NCBI GenBank assembly: GCA_023101725.1
Contig: JALJCO010001305.1
Span: 1-64,000 of the forward strand
DNA length: 64,000 nt
From: Atherinomorus stipes
Lineage: Eukaryota; Chordata; Actinopteri; Atheriniformes; Atherinidae
Reading direction: 5' to 3'
Part shown: one piece after another, positions 20,413-33,169 of the stretch
Layout of the letters: each line of letters begins with the position of its first letter
Numbering within the stretch: the stretch's first letter is position 1
The notes under the pieces: generated by a model
Told to the model about the DNA's origin: nothing
The model's input: the letters and a program-made list of their open reading frames with translations, nothing else
Database searches by the model: none
Translations under genes and position numbers: made by a program

Positions 20413-20968
20413 ATGGATTCTTCTGCCGTCAGCAAACGATCCAGATCAACTGAAATACCACTAAAAAGTGTAACTACGAAGAAAAAGGTTAGTAAACAAC
20501 ATTATAGCTTCAGTTTGTGCACGCTCCTGTGACGGCTTGGCTCGTGGCTGCAGTTACCTGAAGCGCCAGTTACGGCAGTCGCGAATTTCGTTTCTTAATC
20601 TTGCCTCAAATCCCTTTAAAGATGCACTATGCAACCTCTCGACGTCAAAACTTCATGTTTCAGACTCATTTGATGGCACATTGATATTTATTATGTGCAT
20701 TTCTGGAGCCGTTGCTGCCCAGAAGCATCCTGAGTCTGCAGTAACCTTTTCTGACTGGGATGCTATTCAAGTTTTTCGTTATACACCTCTTCACACGCTA
20801 GCAAGCAGATCTAAAAAAGAATAAAATAAAATAAAAAATGGCAATTTTGAATGCATACCATTGCTGATTTATCAAGAGAACATTATCAAAGGACGAGAGG
20901 AAACAAAAAAGAGAAAGAACAGAGCAAGACTCAAGACTTTTACTGGATGGAGAGATCTAACAGCACAG
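20413..20968 (+). pseudogene. Candidate exons of an unrecognised, possibly transposon-derived gene
   Basis: ATG at 20413 opens 25 codons (starts MDSSAVSKRSRS, rich in Ser, Lys, Arg) ending exactly at AAG/gttagt, a good donor (20487). A second stretch (about 20880-20968) encodes a basic segment rich in Lys and Arg, followed by a TGWRDL motif, and ends CACAG/gtagga. The reading continues after that point with GCKMDA. This Lys/Arg-rich, W-R-x-L, K-x-D-A layout resembles the N-terminal part of some multicopy teleost genes linked to mobile elements, as I recall them. The piece between looks like repeat. No full gene follows, so it is probably a fragment. Confidence 0.25.
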
Positions 20969-22485
20969 GTAGGATGCAAGATGGATGCCAATTTAACCAT
21001 CATAAGCAGGCAAATCACTGGAAAATATATAAAGTTCTGTTTTGTCCCAGTGCAGCAATGCGATTTTATTAATTTCACAAAGGAGGAACTTCACTTGTTT
21101 GCAAGTCAGGCTTACAGTATAAGCAGTGTTTTCTGCACTTTGGCACATTTTGCAAGACAAATTCAGCACATTTTATGAACTTCAGCGCCTTTCCCTGCAC
21201 AAGACACAAACAGGCTGTTGGTAAGTTTTCAGAAGGGCTTTGATTTGGTTAACTTTTGCCCACAATTTTAGCAAATTCATTTTCATATTAATTACCTTAG
21301 AGTCACTTTTTCAAAATTACTTTCAAGTGTTGTCTACTTTCTGCCCTTCAGATGTGGGTGAAGTTTCCTCTGTTACCTAATTAAATGCACCAGTGCATAT
21401 TAGACATTGAATAAAACTTGCTATCTTTCGCCTAACTACCGATGCAGTACATTCTTTGGTTTGTTTTGTAATGGATTTGAAATTTTAGTAAATAAAGGGT
21501 ACATTTGTTATCTGTTAGCTTAAAGCCAGAAGCTGGAACCTCAATGAGGAACTTCAGGTAGGTGAACTCAAAGGTGGAGTCCAGAGTGTTGCCCTGTTTC
21601 TGTTTGCAAACACCATTCAAACTGAGAGCCCCTCCCCTCCGGCTAATGGTCACATCACTCTTCAACCCCAAGCATTTCCTTCAAAGATACAGTAGAAAGT
21701 GGGAGGAAGCCAAACTAATATTAACCCATGGTTGCCTTATCTAAAGCTCTTTTCGCCGCAAATTACTTTCTTTTCTTCGCTGTATCCGCCATTTTTATCA
21801 AGAATTCGAGTGAATCTGGTGTTGGAAGGGAAACAGGTAGTAAATACAACAAAATACAAATAAAACAGGAAAGAAAACCAACTTCAGTGTAAACTAAACC
21901 ATACAGAATACAGAATAGTATGAATAATAAAAACACAGAAACAATAGCCTGAACACAAAAAATCTCAACTGATAAAGACAGAATAAACAATACAATACCT
22001 GAAATAGAAACTTAGTAAGAACTTAACCAAAACTGAGATTATGACGTAGATTCCCTGATGGTGCTTTGTGCTGTAGTGCAAAGATGCCTCAAATAGAGGC
22101 AAATCTCAAGAAGCTCTGTGTTGCTGCAAAATATAGCAGATCCCCAATCAGCAGTGAGTTATACATGGGCCCATTGTTCATATTGCAGCAGTACAGTGCC
22201 AGTTCTTTCTTATTTTCTATAGTTTAAAGTGTATTATTCGGGGTGGGCTTATAGTGTTCTTTACAAGGTCCATGGGGTTTTTACAGAATACTGAAATACT
22301 TATACAACAGCAGATTGAATCTTGTTCACAATATGATGCTGAGAATGAGGCAAGTAAAAGGTCAGATGAAGAGATGGCGAATCATCAAGGAATAAATGAC
22401 AAAAACTACGACCAAGAGAGACTGTGGGGACAGCAAACTGTGAGGGGGTGAAAGGAGTAAAGAAAAGGAGGTAATAGGGAAGAAT
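20969..22485. other. No gene seen
   Basis: AT-rich DNA with short overlapping frames on both strands and no recognised domain or bounded repeat. Confidence 0.5.
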
Positions 22486-22490
22486 GAATG

Positions 22491-22519
22491 AAGGAAGGAA
22501 GGAAGGAAGGAAGGAAGGA
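22491..22519. repeat. (GGAA)n microsatellite
   Basis: About seven tandem copies of aagg/ggaa. GGAA runs can bind ETS factors, but nothing nearby suggests use. Confidence 0.9.
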
Positions 22520-23985
22520 GGGGAATTTTTCCAGGAAACAGAAGAAACAAAAGTTTGAAAATCTTGATTCTTGTGGACTTTTTCTAACTTTGAGCACCTG
22601 CCCTTGTTGCACCGCTGAATATAGGTGGCTGATAAAGAAAGAATAAATGATCACAAGAGTAATTTGGCGATGTTTCCTTGTGGGAGAGTTTTACTAGAAT
22701 AAATATTGAACAACCAACATGAAGACACATCAAGTTCACCATAGTAGACAACAGTACATACCCATTATATGACTTGTCTGATACAGTCTAAATATGATTT
22801 GCGGCTAGTACAACACACTCGTTCACTAATAAAATGCATGAAATATAATTTAAATAGTGCATAGCAAACGCCACATACATTTTATATTCACATGATACTT
22901 AACAACAATAAGACGAACACCATGCATCCCTGCTAACACGGCTAACTCACAAGGCATTGCTAACACACCCGTTGACCGGAGCAGTACACTGCCACTTTCT
23001 CACAGTAAATGATGCAATGTAATTTCTGCACTGAAACATCAGCAGCATTAAAAACAGGTAAATGATGAGTGATTCAGCGATGTCTCCTCATGGGAAAGTT
23101 TTACTAGAATGAGGAAACCTCTGTGAGGATGCGTGCGGACAAAATAATCAATCTCAGAGTAGCAGATCGATGCCACACGATGGAATTGGAAACACGACAT
23201 GAACCATCTAGTTACCATCTAAAATCACAAACAAATTGAACACCATGTCATTTGAATCCCTTTTGCACATTTTAATCATAACTCATGAACTAAACATCCT
23301 TTGTTTCTTAGAAACATGAAGTGAAAGTGTCATATTTCTGTATTAACAGTGTAAATTCCAACTTGTCACACTCTTCTAAAGTAATCTGTACAACCCTAAT
23401 TACAAACTTTCTCCTTTGATGACTACATGTAGACATTTGTTTTACTTAAATATTATCATATATTGCTTTTATTTATTTATTTATTTATTTTTTGTTTCTT
23501 CCTTTCCTCAACTACTTGGAAAATTTTACAGAGTGTTACATCATCTTCTTTGGCTGTGCTGGGGGGAAAAGCATTAACAGCATTTTTTGACCGAATACAA
23601 TCATAACACATCTTGTGTGCACCGTTTGCTTTCTTCTTGTAGCACAGAAGTGAGTATTTGTAGACTATCACTGCAGTCAGTTAAGCTATAACAATGTTTA
23701 ACTGCTGCAGTGTGTGGGAGGAAACTAATAATGTTCCAAAACAGACACCCCCCAGAGAAAAAGCAGCTTTGTTTCAACCCTAAACAAATTCTGCTACATG
23801 AGATCTTCACTCACAGAAACTAGTTCACACTTTTTCTAGGGGAACATTAAGTATCTTTCTCAAAAGCACTTGATCCTAAAACATTGTTTCTCTGTTTGCT
23901 TGTGATGAATGGTGAACAATAAATGACAGTGTTTTTTAAATTAAACTCCCCTGGCAGTTACAAAGTTGAGTAACACCTGCTGACA
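22520..23985. other. No gene seen
   Basis: Contains two similar phrases (tgatcacaagagtaatttggcgatgt near 22648 and tgatgagtgattcagcgatgt near 23063, each followed by cctgtgggagagttttactagaat or similar), which suggests a duplicated short unit, plus a (TTTA)n run at 23467-23491. Confidence 0.45.
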
Positions 23986-25340
23986 AAGAATCAGAATAAT
24001 ACTTTATTAATCCCAGTGGGAAACTGCTGCATTGCAGTGCTCCTTAAAACAACAGTGAGAAAAGAAACAGAAAACCGAGAGTAAAGTGTGAAAGTGAGAG
24101 TAGAATGTGATGCTGAACTCAATAAAAACAATGAAAATAAAATATAATGAAACATGCCAATTATAAAATAAGGAAAATAAAAATAGAATGTATTGAAAAT
24201 AATTAATACAACAAAGAAACTGACAAATGAATATTTGAAATGAAATGAAATGAACAAAAAAACAAACATATTTACAGTATTTACAATATTTAGAACAAGG
24301 CTATGGTTCAGACTTCTGGTTCAGTGCAGTGTTATGGAGTCTGATGGCCACAGGAAGGATTTCCTGTGAGGTTCTTGCAGCGAGGTGGAATGAGTCTGTT
24401 GCTGTCCAGTATGGGTGGAAAGGACTGTCCAGTATAGTTTTTTTGCTGGACAGCAATCTCCCTCCTGACACCACCCTCATCTAGCTCCACTTCAATAACA
24501 CTACTGGCCTATAATTTTATTAAGTCTGTTTATTGAGTGTGCCAGCACATAAGAGCATAAAGAAGGGCATTGGCCACCACAGATTTATAAAATATCCTCA
24601 CCATTGTCCAGCAGATGTTGAAGGACCTCAGTTGCCTCAGAAAATAGAGACAGCTCTGGCCCTTCCTGTTTTTGGTGAATATTCTAAGTTACTCATAGTC
24701 CTCCATAGTGTCCACATTCCCACCACTCATGGAAATAGGGTTCATTAGTGGTCTTGACCTTGATATGTCCACAACCAGTTCTTAGGTTTTTGTTTTGTTG
24801 AGCTGCAGATGATTCCTCTCGCACCACGTGTCAGTCATCAGAAAACTTCTGAAAGTGGCAGGTCTCTGAGCAGTAGCTGAAGTCAGTGGTGTAGAGCAGT
24901 GATTCCCCACCTTGATCCTCAAGGCACACTATCCTGAAGACCTTCCATGCTGCCCTGTTCTCACCCAGGAGAACCAGCCTGATTGGTGTTGAACGTGCTG
25001 GAGAAGTAAAAGAACATAGTCCTCATCGAGCTGGTTGGCTTGTCCAGGTGAGCATAGATGTAGTTCAGCAGGTAGATGACCAAGATGAGTCTCTCCAGGG
25101 TCTTCATGTGTGTCATCAGGGCCACAGGTCTGTAGTCCTTAGGACTGTTGGGTCACTACATCTTTGAAACCAGCACGAGGCATGATGGCTTCCATATCGT
25201 GGGGACTTTTTTCAGATCAAGATTAAGATTCAGGTCCTAACCTGAAGATGTGATGCAACTCCACACTGATCACCAGCTCAGGAGCTCTTCTTCTTGTTGA
25301 GGTCTTTGATGTCCTTTGTTACCCACGGTTTATTGTTGAG
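23985..25340 (-). pseudogene. Decayed non-LTR retrotransposon (reverse transcriptase C-terminal part and 3' tail)
   Basis: The plus-strand start gaatcagaataatactttat followed by taatcccagtggg is the reverse of a fish LINE 3' tail. Reading leftward on the minus strand from about 24480, frames give blocks such as ATDSFHLAARTSQEILPVAI, resembling the end of a LINE ORF2, with stops and frameshifts. Sequence up to about 25340 continues as eroded ORF2-like DNA. A fragment of the CAGTGATTCCCCA MITE family (24893-25000) is inserted in it. Clade not settled (Rex1/CR1/L2-like). Confidence 0.5.
24893..25000. mobile_element. Fragment of the foldback hAT MITE family
   Basis: gcagtgattccccaccttg followed by a cctcaaggcacactatcctgaagac-type block matches the left arm of the copy at 57329-57541. 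The right arm is missing or unrecognisable. Confidence 0.55.
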
Positions 25341-25639
25341 GTACCTGTGTCTGTGTTGGAGTGATGGGAATGTAGAATGTAAACATGCTGTAATTTGTCA
25401 TAAAAATCAGAAACTAATAAAACATGTCCTCTTTGTTCCTGACTTTATGAGTGTAATGAAAGAAACAAGACAACTGTATTCTATTTTATTTTATTTCTAT
25501 TGTGCTGGAAGCAGACAAACTGCATTACTGATGACAGGAAAAAAAGTCAAGAGAAAAGGAATAGCTAAAAGCCATGTTTTCAGTGTGAAAATGAAGAGGA
25601 GCACCCAGGCATTGTCCACACCTACATGACTGTAGTATC

Positions 25640-25975
25640 CATCTTCTAATGGTGACTTCCAGAAAGATAATGCACCATGTCAAAACCTCAAATCATCTCC
25701 AACTGCTTTCTTGAACATGACAGTGAGTTCACTGTACTCCAGTGACCTCCACAGTCACCAGATCTCAATCCAATAGAGCAGCTTAGTGGTGTGGTGGAAC
25801 AGGAGATTCTCCTGGATGTACAGCCAAAAAAAATCTGCCGTTAAATAATATGTGCATTATTGTATCGTGTCAATGTAGACAAAAATCTCTGAGGAATTTT
25901 GCCCCACTTTGTTATCTGTCATGAAAAATTAAAGCAGTTCTGAAAGTAAAAGGGGTCAATCCTGGTATAAAAGTA
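25640..25975 (+). pseudogene. Tc1-like transposase fragment and 3' end
   Basis: The sequence encodes, with at least one frameshift, the C-terminal catalytic part of a fish Tc1-like transposase: a DNAP block (GAT at 25676) and QSPDLNPIE (25752-25778), whose D and E belong to the DDE catalytic set. Following sequence (atctctgaggaattttg, agcagttctgaaagtaaaag) continues the same family's 3' coding end. The 5' two thirds are absent. This is a dead copy. Confidence 0.75.
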
Positions 25976-27395
25976 TATTTTATCATTACCATGTCATGTG
26001 CATATATCAGCTCTAAGCCTTCAACATTCCTGCAGAGTGAAAATAGGAAGGGAAATAGAAAATTGCCCCATATATCACAAGGGATATAACATATCTTTCA
26101 CAAGTGCACAGGACTGAATGAAAAGAATGAATCGTCTCCAGTTTCATCTGGTGGGTGGGGTGCAATGCCTTAACTGCATATAGATTGTGGTGGTTGAAAT
26201 ATTCATGTTTAATCTTTTATCAAGAATCTTTATATGCCATGATAATAGCACCAATGTTAGCTTTTTTCCCCCCACCCTAACTCCTGTCTAGTTTCCCATC
26301 ATGGTATCTATTATTTACAAAGCAGCTCATAAATTATCTTTCCTTTACAACCTCCTTGTTTCCCATACTGCCAGGACTGAGAGGGCCTGGGCGTGCCTGG
26401 GTTGGATTCGATCCCAAGACTCCCAGATGAGAGTAATGCACACCAACCAATCAGCCAAAGGAACATCCCCTTGGCCAAGTAGCCAGGGCACATAATCACT
26501 CGAAGGCATAGTGATAGGACCGTAAACTGCCACACAAACATTTCTGATTTATATGTAAATCATTGGGACAGTTATAAAGTGTTACCACCAACTAGCATAT
26601 CTGTTATGTTTGGACAGACATTGTAAAACTGATTTTGACTGCAACCTAGCCTATCTTCTATAAGCACTGTCTCCTCCTGGTTATGCGTAGGAACAATTTT
26701 GAAAGAAAAGTTGGTGTTAAGTATAATGGGAAAGAAAGTCCAAACCTTTGCTAGTTTAGGGACTTCTTGCATGCTTGTGTGATGGCTTATAAGGTAAGCC
26801 CCCATTTATGTTGGGAGGCCATTTGCTCATAAATATTGAGATTTGACAAGAAAATTGCTTAATTTTAAAGCAATCTAAAATTTTCCTTTGCCAACTGTTT
26901 ACATTACGTAAGAATGTAGTGTGTGTTATTAGACATACAGTATCTTAAATGAGAGAACAAAATTATGAGAATACACAAGAACTGGTGGTTTGCAGTGACC
27001 ATGACAATGCTGATCCTCTTTTGGAAACCCTGCTCACTTCAAAATGACATTGACAGTGTGCACCCAGTAATTATACTTACAGTACAACAAACTGTCCGTG
27101 GCAGGACGGGGTTGCTCATACGGAGGCGTCCGTCATATTTTCTCATGACCCCGATCAACTGTTTATTAAAACTATCCGTTCAACCTTACATTTGCAGAGA
27201 TGTGGAAGTGACAACTCTGCTTCAAGTGTCTCCACGTTAACCTTGCCCACCTCGAATGTCCAACCGATCGCACAATTCTTCACAGAGCCCTACGAGAAGA
27301 AACAAGCAAGTTACAAGTAAATTCTAAAAAAGAAGTGAAAGTAACTAAAGAAAGATAAAAAGTAGGATCTAAAAGTTACAGTGTGAGGAGTTAAC
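25976..27395. other. No gene seen
   Basis: Plain AT-rich sequence. Overlapping short frames at 26301-26541 and 26965-27240 have no recognisable domain. Confidence 0.5.
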
Positions 27396-27399
27396 AGTT

Positions 27400-27740
27400 C
27401 TTTCGATAAAAGGCATCAAATAATAGCTTTTTTAACCTTGATTTAAAGCAGCTGAGATTCAGGAGACCTGCAGTTTTTTGGAATTTGTTTCACATGTGAG
27501 GAGCATAAAAACTGAACGCCGCCTCTTCATGTTTAGTTCTGACTCTGGGGAAAGAAAGTAGACTTGACTCTGATAAGTTAGTTGGTTCAGAACAAAGCTG
27601 AAGATTCTCAATGTATTTTGGCCCCAAACCATTCAGTGCTTTGTAAACTACCAGCAGGATTTAGAAGTCAACTTTGACAAACTGGAAGCCAGAGTAAGGA
27701 TCTTTTCAATCAGCATTGAAGAGATGTTGTTGTTAGAGGC
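27400..27740. repeat. Eroded interspersed repeat of fish genomes (unassigned)
   Basis: Phrases such as cttgatttaaagcagctgag, aaaactgaacgccgcctctt and ccattcagtgctttgtaaac are familiar from a common teleost interspersed repeat, probably retrotransposon-derived. No ends or duplications were found. Identification rests on recall. Confidence 0.4.
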
Positions 27741-27851
27741 CGGGGCATTCAACTTAAAAGATTAAAATATGTTTGTCAATCAACCTCCATTTTTACAGAC
27801 ATTAATGCAAAGACCAACTATGAGGTAACAACGGCTTGTGACACATACAAT

Positions 27852-27916
27852 CAGTCATAATGTTTGGACATATTTTCCCATTGGATTTAATGGGAAAATG
27901 TCCAAACCTTTGACTG
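27852..27916. mobile_element. Tiny foldback element with Tc1/mariner-like ends
   Basis: CAGTCATAATGTTTGGACA at the left and TGTCCAAACCTTTGACTG at the right are inverted, and the inner part (ttttcccatt/aatgggaaaa) pairs too, giving a 65-bp near-palindrome. The ends match those of fish Tc1-type elements as I recall them. Confidence 0.6.
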
Positions 27917-28022
27917 AAAGTGTATCTATCACACCCAGTTTTACACTTTATTTGTCACATGTCACACCTATTATTTTGAGCATTGTGATTACATGAGCAT
28001 TACACTCTGTGGAGGTTTTGGT

Positions 28023-28600
28023 CATCCACAACTCATGACCATAGGTGAGGGTAGGTAGGAAGGTAGATTGACCTTAAAATTGAGAGCTGTGCCTTCTGGC
28101 TTAGCTCCTTCACCGCGACAGACCGATACAGAGCCCACATCACTGCAGATGCCATATCAATCTGCGTGCCAATCTCCTGCTCTATTCTTCCCTCACTAGT
28201 GAACAAGACCTCAAGATACTTGAACTCCTCCACCTGGGGCAGGACCTCACTCCCGACCTGAAGGAAACACTACACTCTTATCTGGGTGAGGACCATGGTC
28301 TCAGATTTGGTGGCAATGATTCTCATCCCAGTCGCATCAAAGCCTGGTGAGGCCAACAGAACCACATCATCTGCAAAAAGTAGAGACCCAATCCTGAGGC
28401 TACCAAACTGGATCCCCTTAACACCTTGGCGGCACCTATAAATCCTGTCCATAAAGGTTATGAACAGAATCAGTGATAAAGGGCAGCCATGGCGGAATCC
28501 AACCCATACCAGAAACATATCAAAATTACTGCTGATCCACTGTTCCACTTCAGGATGAAAACCGCACTACTCCTACTCAATCCAAGATTCACCTACAGAC
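28023..28600 (-). pseudogene. LINE reverse transcriptase fragment
   Basis: On the minus strand, 28548-28270 encodes GCPLSLILFITFMDRI and then SLLFADDVVLLASPG, the FADD box being the reverse transcriptase active site. The next frame (28233-28033) continues with a KYLEVLFTSEGRIEQEIGTQ-type block and then SILRSIYLP. This order is that of RTE/L1-like fish LINE ORF2. A deletion and frameshift separate the blocks, and endonuclease and 3' tail are missing. Dead copy; clade tentative. Confidence 0.8.
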
Positions 28601-29870
28601 TGATAATGGAGTTGCTCAATATACTCCAATGCCAATTGACATTCTTTAAAATTGGTTAAAAATACTTTAAAACTCTCATTAGGTCACAGCGAGCATATAG
28701 TTTCTTTTTCTAATAGTGTTGTAAGCATTTAGGTCAGATTTCTTTTCCTTTTGTCTTTTTGAAAATTAAATATGGTGTAGCAGTTTGAGAGTATTTGTCT
28801 CTCTCTCTGTTGGTGTGTTGAGCAATTGTATGAGCAACCTTCAATAAATATGTTCCAGCTCTTTTGGGGGTTGGGGAGGTTGATCCTTACTTGTTCCAAA
28901 TCACACAAGATGTCAAGTCATGCTAAGTTTGTGGAGTTGATTGTGGAGGCCTATCAGAATGTTCCACATCACTGCTGCTTTTCATGCACAATTCTAATAT
29001 AGAATCATTCTGAAAGATGGCAGCACCATTAGGAAACAACTGATTGTCCAAACTGGACAAATACTCATTTAGGCCCATTTATACTCCACGCCAAAGATGG
29101 ATATGCAGCTGGACAGACAGTTTTGTCCATCTTCTGGGTCCATGTTTGGTCCTTGTGGTCTGAATGTTTTTTTGTTTGTTTGTTTTTGTTTTTTTAAACA
29201 AAGGAAAGATATGTCAATAGCAAATGGCCTTCTTTGGTATCCAGTTATATCTGATTTAGCTCGTTAGTTTACCAGAAGCTGTAATCGTCATTGGGAATCT
29301 CATTCATGTCAAACCTTATTGAAAGTATGAGGAATAAAATGCCATCCAATGCCTTTTTTCTATCTAAACCCTGTAATTAACAAATGTCAAAACCATTTTC
29401 ATGACAGCAGCTGAGCAGCAACCTAAGGAAATGTTTTGTAACATAGATTACTTCCACCTCCCTGTCATTTTCCTTCTAAAATTTAAAAAAAAGAAAGAAA
29501 CAACATTCCTTGTGGGATTGTCATAGTCATAGCTATTAACACCCAACTCACATACAGTACAGTGTACTCACTGAGACAAATTCATTCAAGGGCATAGACC
29601 ATCACATTTCAAATAGAAACCGCTACATATTTGCTTCGAAATGTGAGCCTGCTCTTGGAGATCTTCCCTGCTGAGACAATGATGCACACATCAGCACGAA
29701 ACATGCAGAGTTTTAAAAAAAGAAAAAAAAAAAAATCCCTCCCCATGGGTGTAAAGTAGATGCAAACATTAAGTCACATATGGAGTGTTACCGCTGTGGG
29801 TGGGAGCTTGCAGGAAACATAAAGAAGTGAAAACCTGCGAATGCTCACTGGAGATGTGTGGTTTGGTTGG
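28601..29870. other. No gene seen
   Basis: AT-rich sequence with small A or T runs (29168-29198, 29717-29734). Confidence 0.5.
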
Positions 29871-29874
29871 TACA

Positions 29875-30188
29875 TACACACACACACCCACACACACACA
29901 CACACACACAGTTTCCATTCCTCGTGTGGTATTTCCATTGACATAATGCATTCCCTAGCCCCTTACCCTAAACCTAACGCCCATAACTGATTGCCTAAAC
30001 CTAACCCTTGTCCTAATCCCAACCCAAACCTAATTGTAACTTAATCACTAAAACCTAATCTTGACCCTCAAAATGGGGTTCATTCCTGTGGGGACCGGGA
30101 AACTGTCCCCACGAGGGCAAGACGTCCCCACAGGGATGGTAAAAATCCAGAACATGGTCCCCTCAATGTTGCAAATACGCAGCCACAG

Positions 30189-30221
<33 letters not shown>

Positions 30222-30244
30222 ATATATGTATATATATATATATA
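29875..30244. repeat. CA-flanked repeat with degenerate telomere-like CCTAA array
   Basis: (CA)n at 29875-29910 and 30187-30217 bracket a segment holding irregular copies of cctaaccc/cctaaac (about 29955-30060), then a gtggggac-rich palindromic part (30088-30140). This composite is familiar from fish genomes. (TA)n follows at 30221-30244. Confidence 0.6.
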
Positions 30245-30606
30245 CAGCCATGGAAAAAACTTAAGAAGCCACCATTGTTTTCTCATATTAATTGGCCATT
30301 TTAATACTTGATACGCCTAAAAGTACACTTGTCTGGACAAGTATAATGATAACAAAAATAGCTCATAAGAGTTTAATTTAAGAGCTGATATCTAGCCATC
30401 TCCCATGCTTTAATTGTTTATTTGTTTGTTTATTAAGTTCATACATCAATAGCTATGGCATTGTACTGCCAAAAACAGTGCTTTTCGGCATTCTGTATTT
30501 CCTTTTCTGTCTCTTGTAGTGACATGATTCAGACCACAGTTGGTACTCGATTGCATAACCATTATGACTGGAAAAAACAGTGGTCTCTTAATTTGTTCCA
30601 TGGCTG
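30245..30606. mobile_element. Tc1/mariner-type MITE in a TA microsatellite
   Basis: Inverted ends CAGCCATGGAAAAAACTTAA and, in reverse from the right, CAGCCATGGAACAAATTAAG, each flanked by TA (30243-30244, 30607-30608), the Tc1/mariner target. 362 bp, no transposase. Confidence 0.8.
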
Positions 30607-30750
<144 letters not shown>

Positions 30751-30757
30751 GTATATA

Positions 30758-30959
30758 TGAAGAGTTCTTTTGCAAAAACAGTTAACCGCCATTTATAAGA
30801 CACAGAGTTAACTGCTTTTCCTCGCTGTCAGGTACAAACTTCATGTGAGTGTTATTTGGTGAAAATATTCAAAAAGTAAATGAAGAGTTTATTTACAGAA
30901 GCAGTTTACTCTGCTTTTTCTAAATGGTGGTTGACTGTTTTTGCAAATGAACTCTTCAT
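30758..30959. mobile_element. MITE, TGAAGAGTT family, copy 1
   Basis: Ends TGAAGAGTTCTTTTGCAAAA and, in reverse, TGAAGAGTTCATTTGCAAAA, flanked by TA-rich sequence. Shares ends and inner phrases (attcaaaaagtaaatgaagag, gagttaactgcttt) with copy 2 at 36599-36830. Confidence 0.75.
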
Positions 30960-32365
30960 ATATATTTACTATACGGCTCTTTAGAATGCTGTAGAATGCT
31001 CCGTTGACTTGAATGGGTTTTCCCAACATTCCAGTGGTGATTATTTTCGTATAATGACCGCTGTAACAATATAACGTCCTCCGTCAATGGCAACGGATCT
31101 TTTTTTTTTCTTTTTTTAACCTGTGGTCTTCCGATGATTCTAATATCCCTCCGCATCGCAAGTAGTCCGGTCACTGAACTGAAATTAATAAAGAGAAAGT
31201 TGCATGACATCTAGAAAAATAACAAAAAAAACATGGTTCTTAATTGGGTCTAATTACTTTACTGTCACAAGAAGCACTTACAAAGGATACACAGTATGGG
31301 CTTCGGCTAAATGACTCTTATTAGATCATGTGGCCTACGAGAAAGGCTGGCCAGGCTGTTTTGACCATGCTTTGCTTTAAACATGAACTACTGTACTAAA
31401 CAGTAGAGGTTAACTTTACATTCTCGGTTTCCCCCCTCACAAACTCCCCCTACTTCCATCTGTCATAATTTAACTTGATTCATTGATTCAGCCCTGCAGG
31501 TAGGATAAGAGTGCTGCGTGGGCAGGATCAAGCACTTCCTGAGGGATATGGACATGATTGTAGCAAAGACGAAGAAATTACAGCTTGTTAAACAATTTGC
31601 AGTTCACAGAGCCTGAAGGCTGGAAAAGTGTCGCTCTGATTGAAGGGAAAGTGGCTAAAATCCACCAAACACCACAGGAAAGTGAAAGGATAACACTTCT
31701 CCCATAGTCAACAACTATTCCTGATATAGCCACTTAAAAGGATCATCCTGACTTTAAACCTCATATGAACCAAAAAACTGCTGTCTGAGCTCTGCAGTCA
31801 GCTAAGGCAATCTGAGATCAGAACCCCTTTAGTTCTACACACATGCTCTCTCAGCTAAAATTTATATTGCTGCTTTTGTCTGCAAACAATAGCCATTAAA
31901 TACTGAAGCACTGTATGGAAAATACAAATTAAATCCAAAGATGCTAATAGATAGCTAAACACTTGACAATTTCTTTCCTACAGTGAAATAAAAGCTTCCC
32001 AACAGTGTCTTAAAAATTCAACAATAACTTGTGAGGGATGATTTAGGAAAGAAAACTGAGCAAGACGCCATCAGGGAATATTGGCAGGCCACTGGGGAGA
32101 GTGGAGGAGAGCAAAATGACTGTGAGAAATTGAACACAGCATTTGTGGCATTTGCTGAAATTTCTTATGACAAAGTAATAGAAATGACTTTGTATGGGTG
32201 CAGATGTCAGATTGAAGCTGAGTCCATAACCTGAACTGCATTTTGTGGTAGTTGTTGTGAGTGCAAATGCATATATGCTGTTAATACAGTATCCCTCAAA
32301 GTAGTTATTAAAAACTGTATTTTTACCTTATCCATAATTGTTTTCTAAAGGCCCATTCATGCTCT
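30960..32365. other. No gene seen
   Basis: Plain sequence. T-rich run at 31100-31118. Frames at 30956-31210 and 32031-32234 show no domain. Confidence 0.5.
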
Positions 32366-32369
32366 ATGC

Positions 32370-32520
32370 CTTGGATCACCAATTTCAGACCTTTTGAGTC
32401 TGTGTCCTGCAGGTTTGCTTGAAACACACCTGGTTCAAATGAAATGGTCCTCCAACAGTGTGTTGTCAATTTCTGCAAAAACCTTTTATTGACCCATTAA
32501 TTTGAGTCAGGTGATGTAAG
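32370..32520. repeat. Eroded copy of the foldback hAT MITE family
   Basis: ggatcaccaatttcagacc, the tgtcctgcaggtttg block and the cattaatttgagtcaggtg block follow the order seen in the clearer copies at 4807 and 57329. Ends are not defined. Confidence 0.4.
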
Positions 32521-32529
32521 ACATATATG

Positions 32530-33165
32530 AAACTATAAGGGCGCTGACATTGGCCAACATTTAACATGGATATACCGTACCTGTTTACATATTACAAGAA
32601 AGAAAATCTTTTTATTACTTATTTTGAGAGTAGCCAAGCATTTTTTTGCTTGTAATTACCAAATAAAATTGTGCCAAAAGAACAAGCTATTTTTTTTTCA
32701 TAAGATTTCTTGAAATAAGATGCATTGCCTTAAATCAAGTTCCTATATCTCACTGAAATGTTTCTCTTTAGGTGATTTTGTCTTATTTTGAGTATGATGA
32801 GATATTTTGACAAGAAATTAGGAAAATATACCTGGTAAGATTTGAGTTTTTGCAGTGAACAAACTGAGGCTTTGGAGCTTTGTTTGATTGTATAAACAGA
32901 CGAGCTGGCTGACATCTTCACTTGGAGGACCGGTGGCCAAAGTTAGATTTGAACGCAGGGTTCTTGATTCAGCTAAGTTGTCTCCCTCGTCTCTTCTGAC
33001 CTGTCTGTTTTACTTTATGAGCCAACACTACAAAATAATGTTCACCTTGGCGTTTATTATTGGCACAACTGATGCATCATTTACTGGCCTGGAAAGATAA
33101 CTTGCAATATGCAGTTTTAGCTTTACTGTGGCCTAGAAAATGACCTTGTGCCTTGAAATTTAACA
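32530..33165. other. No gene seen
   Basis: AT-rich sequence without recognised structure. Confidence 0.5.
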
Positions 33166-33169
33166 CAAA

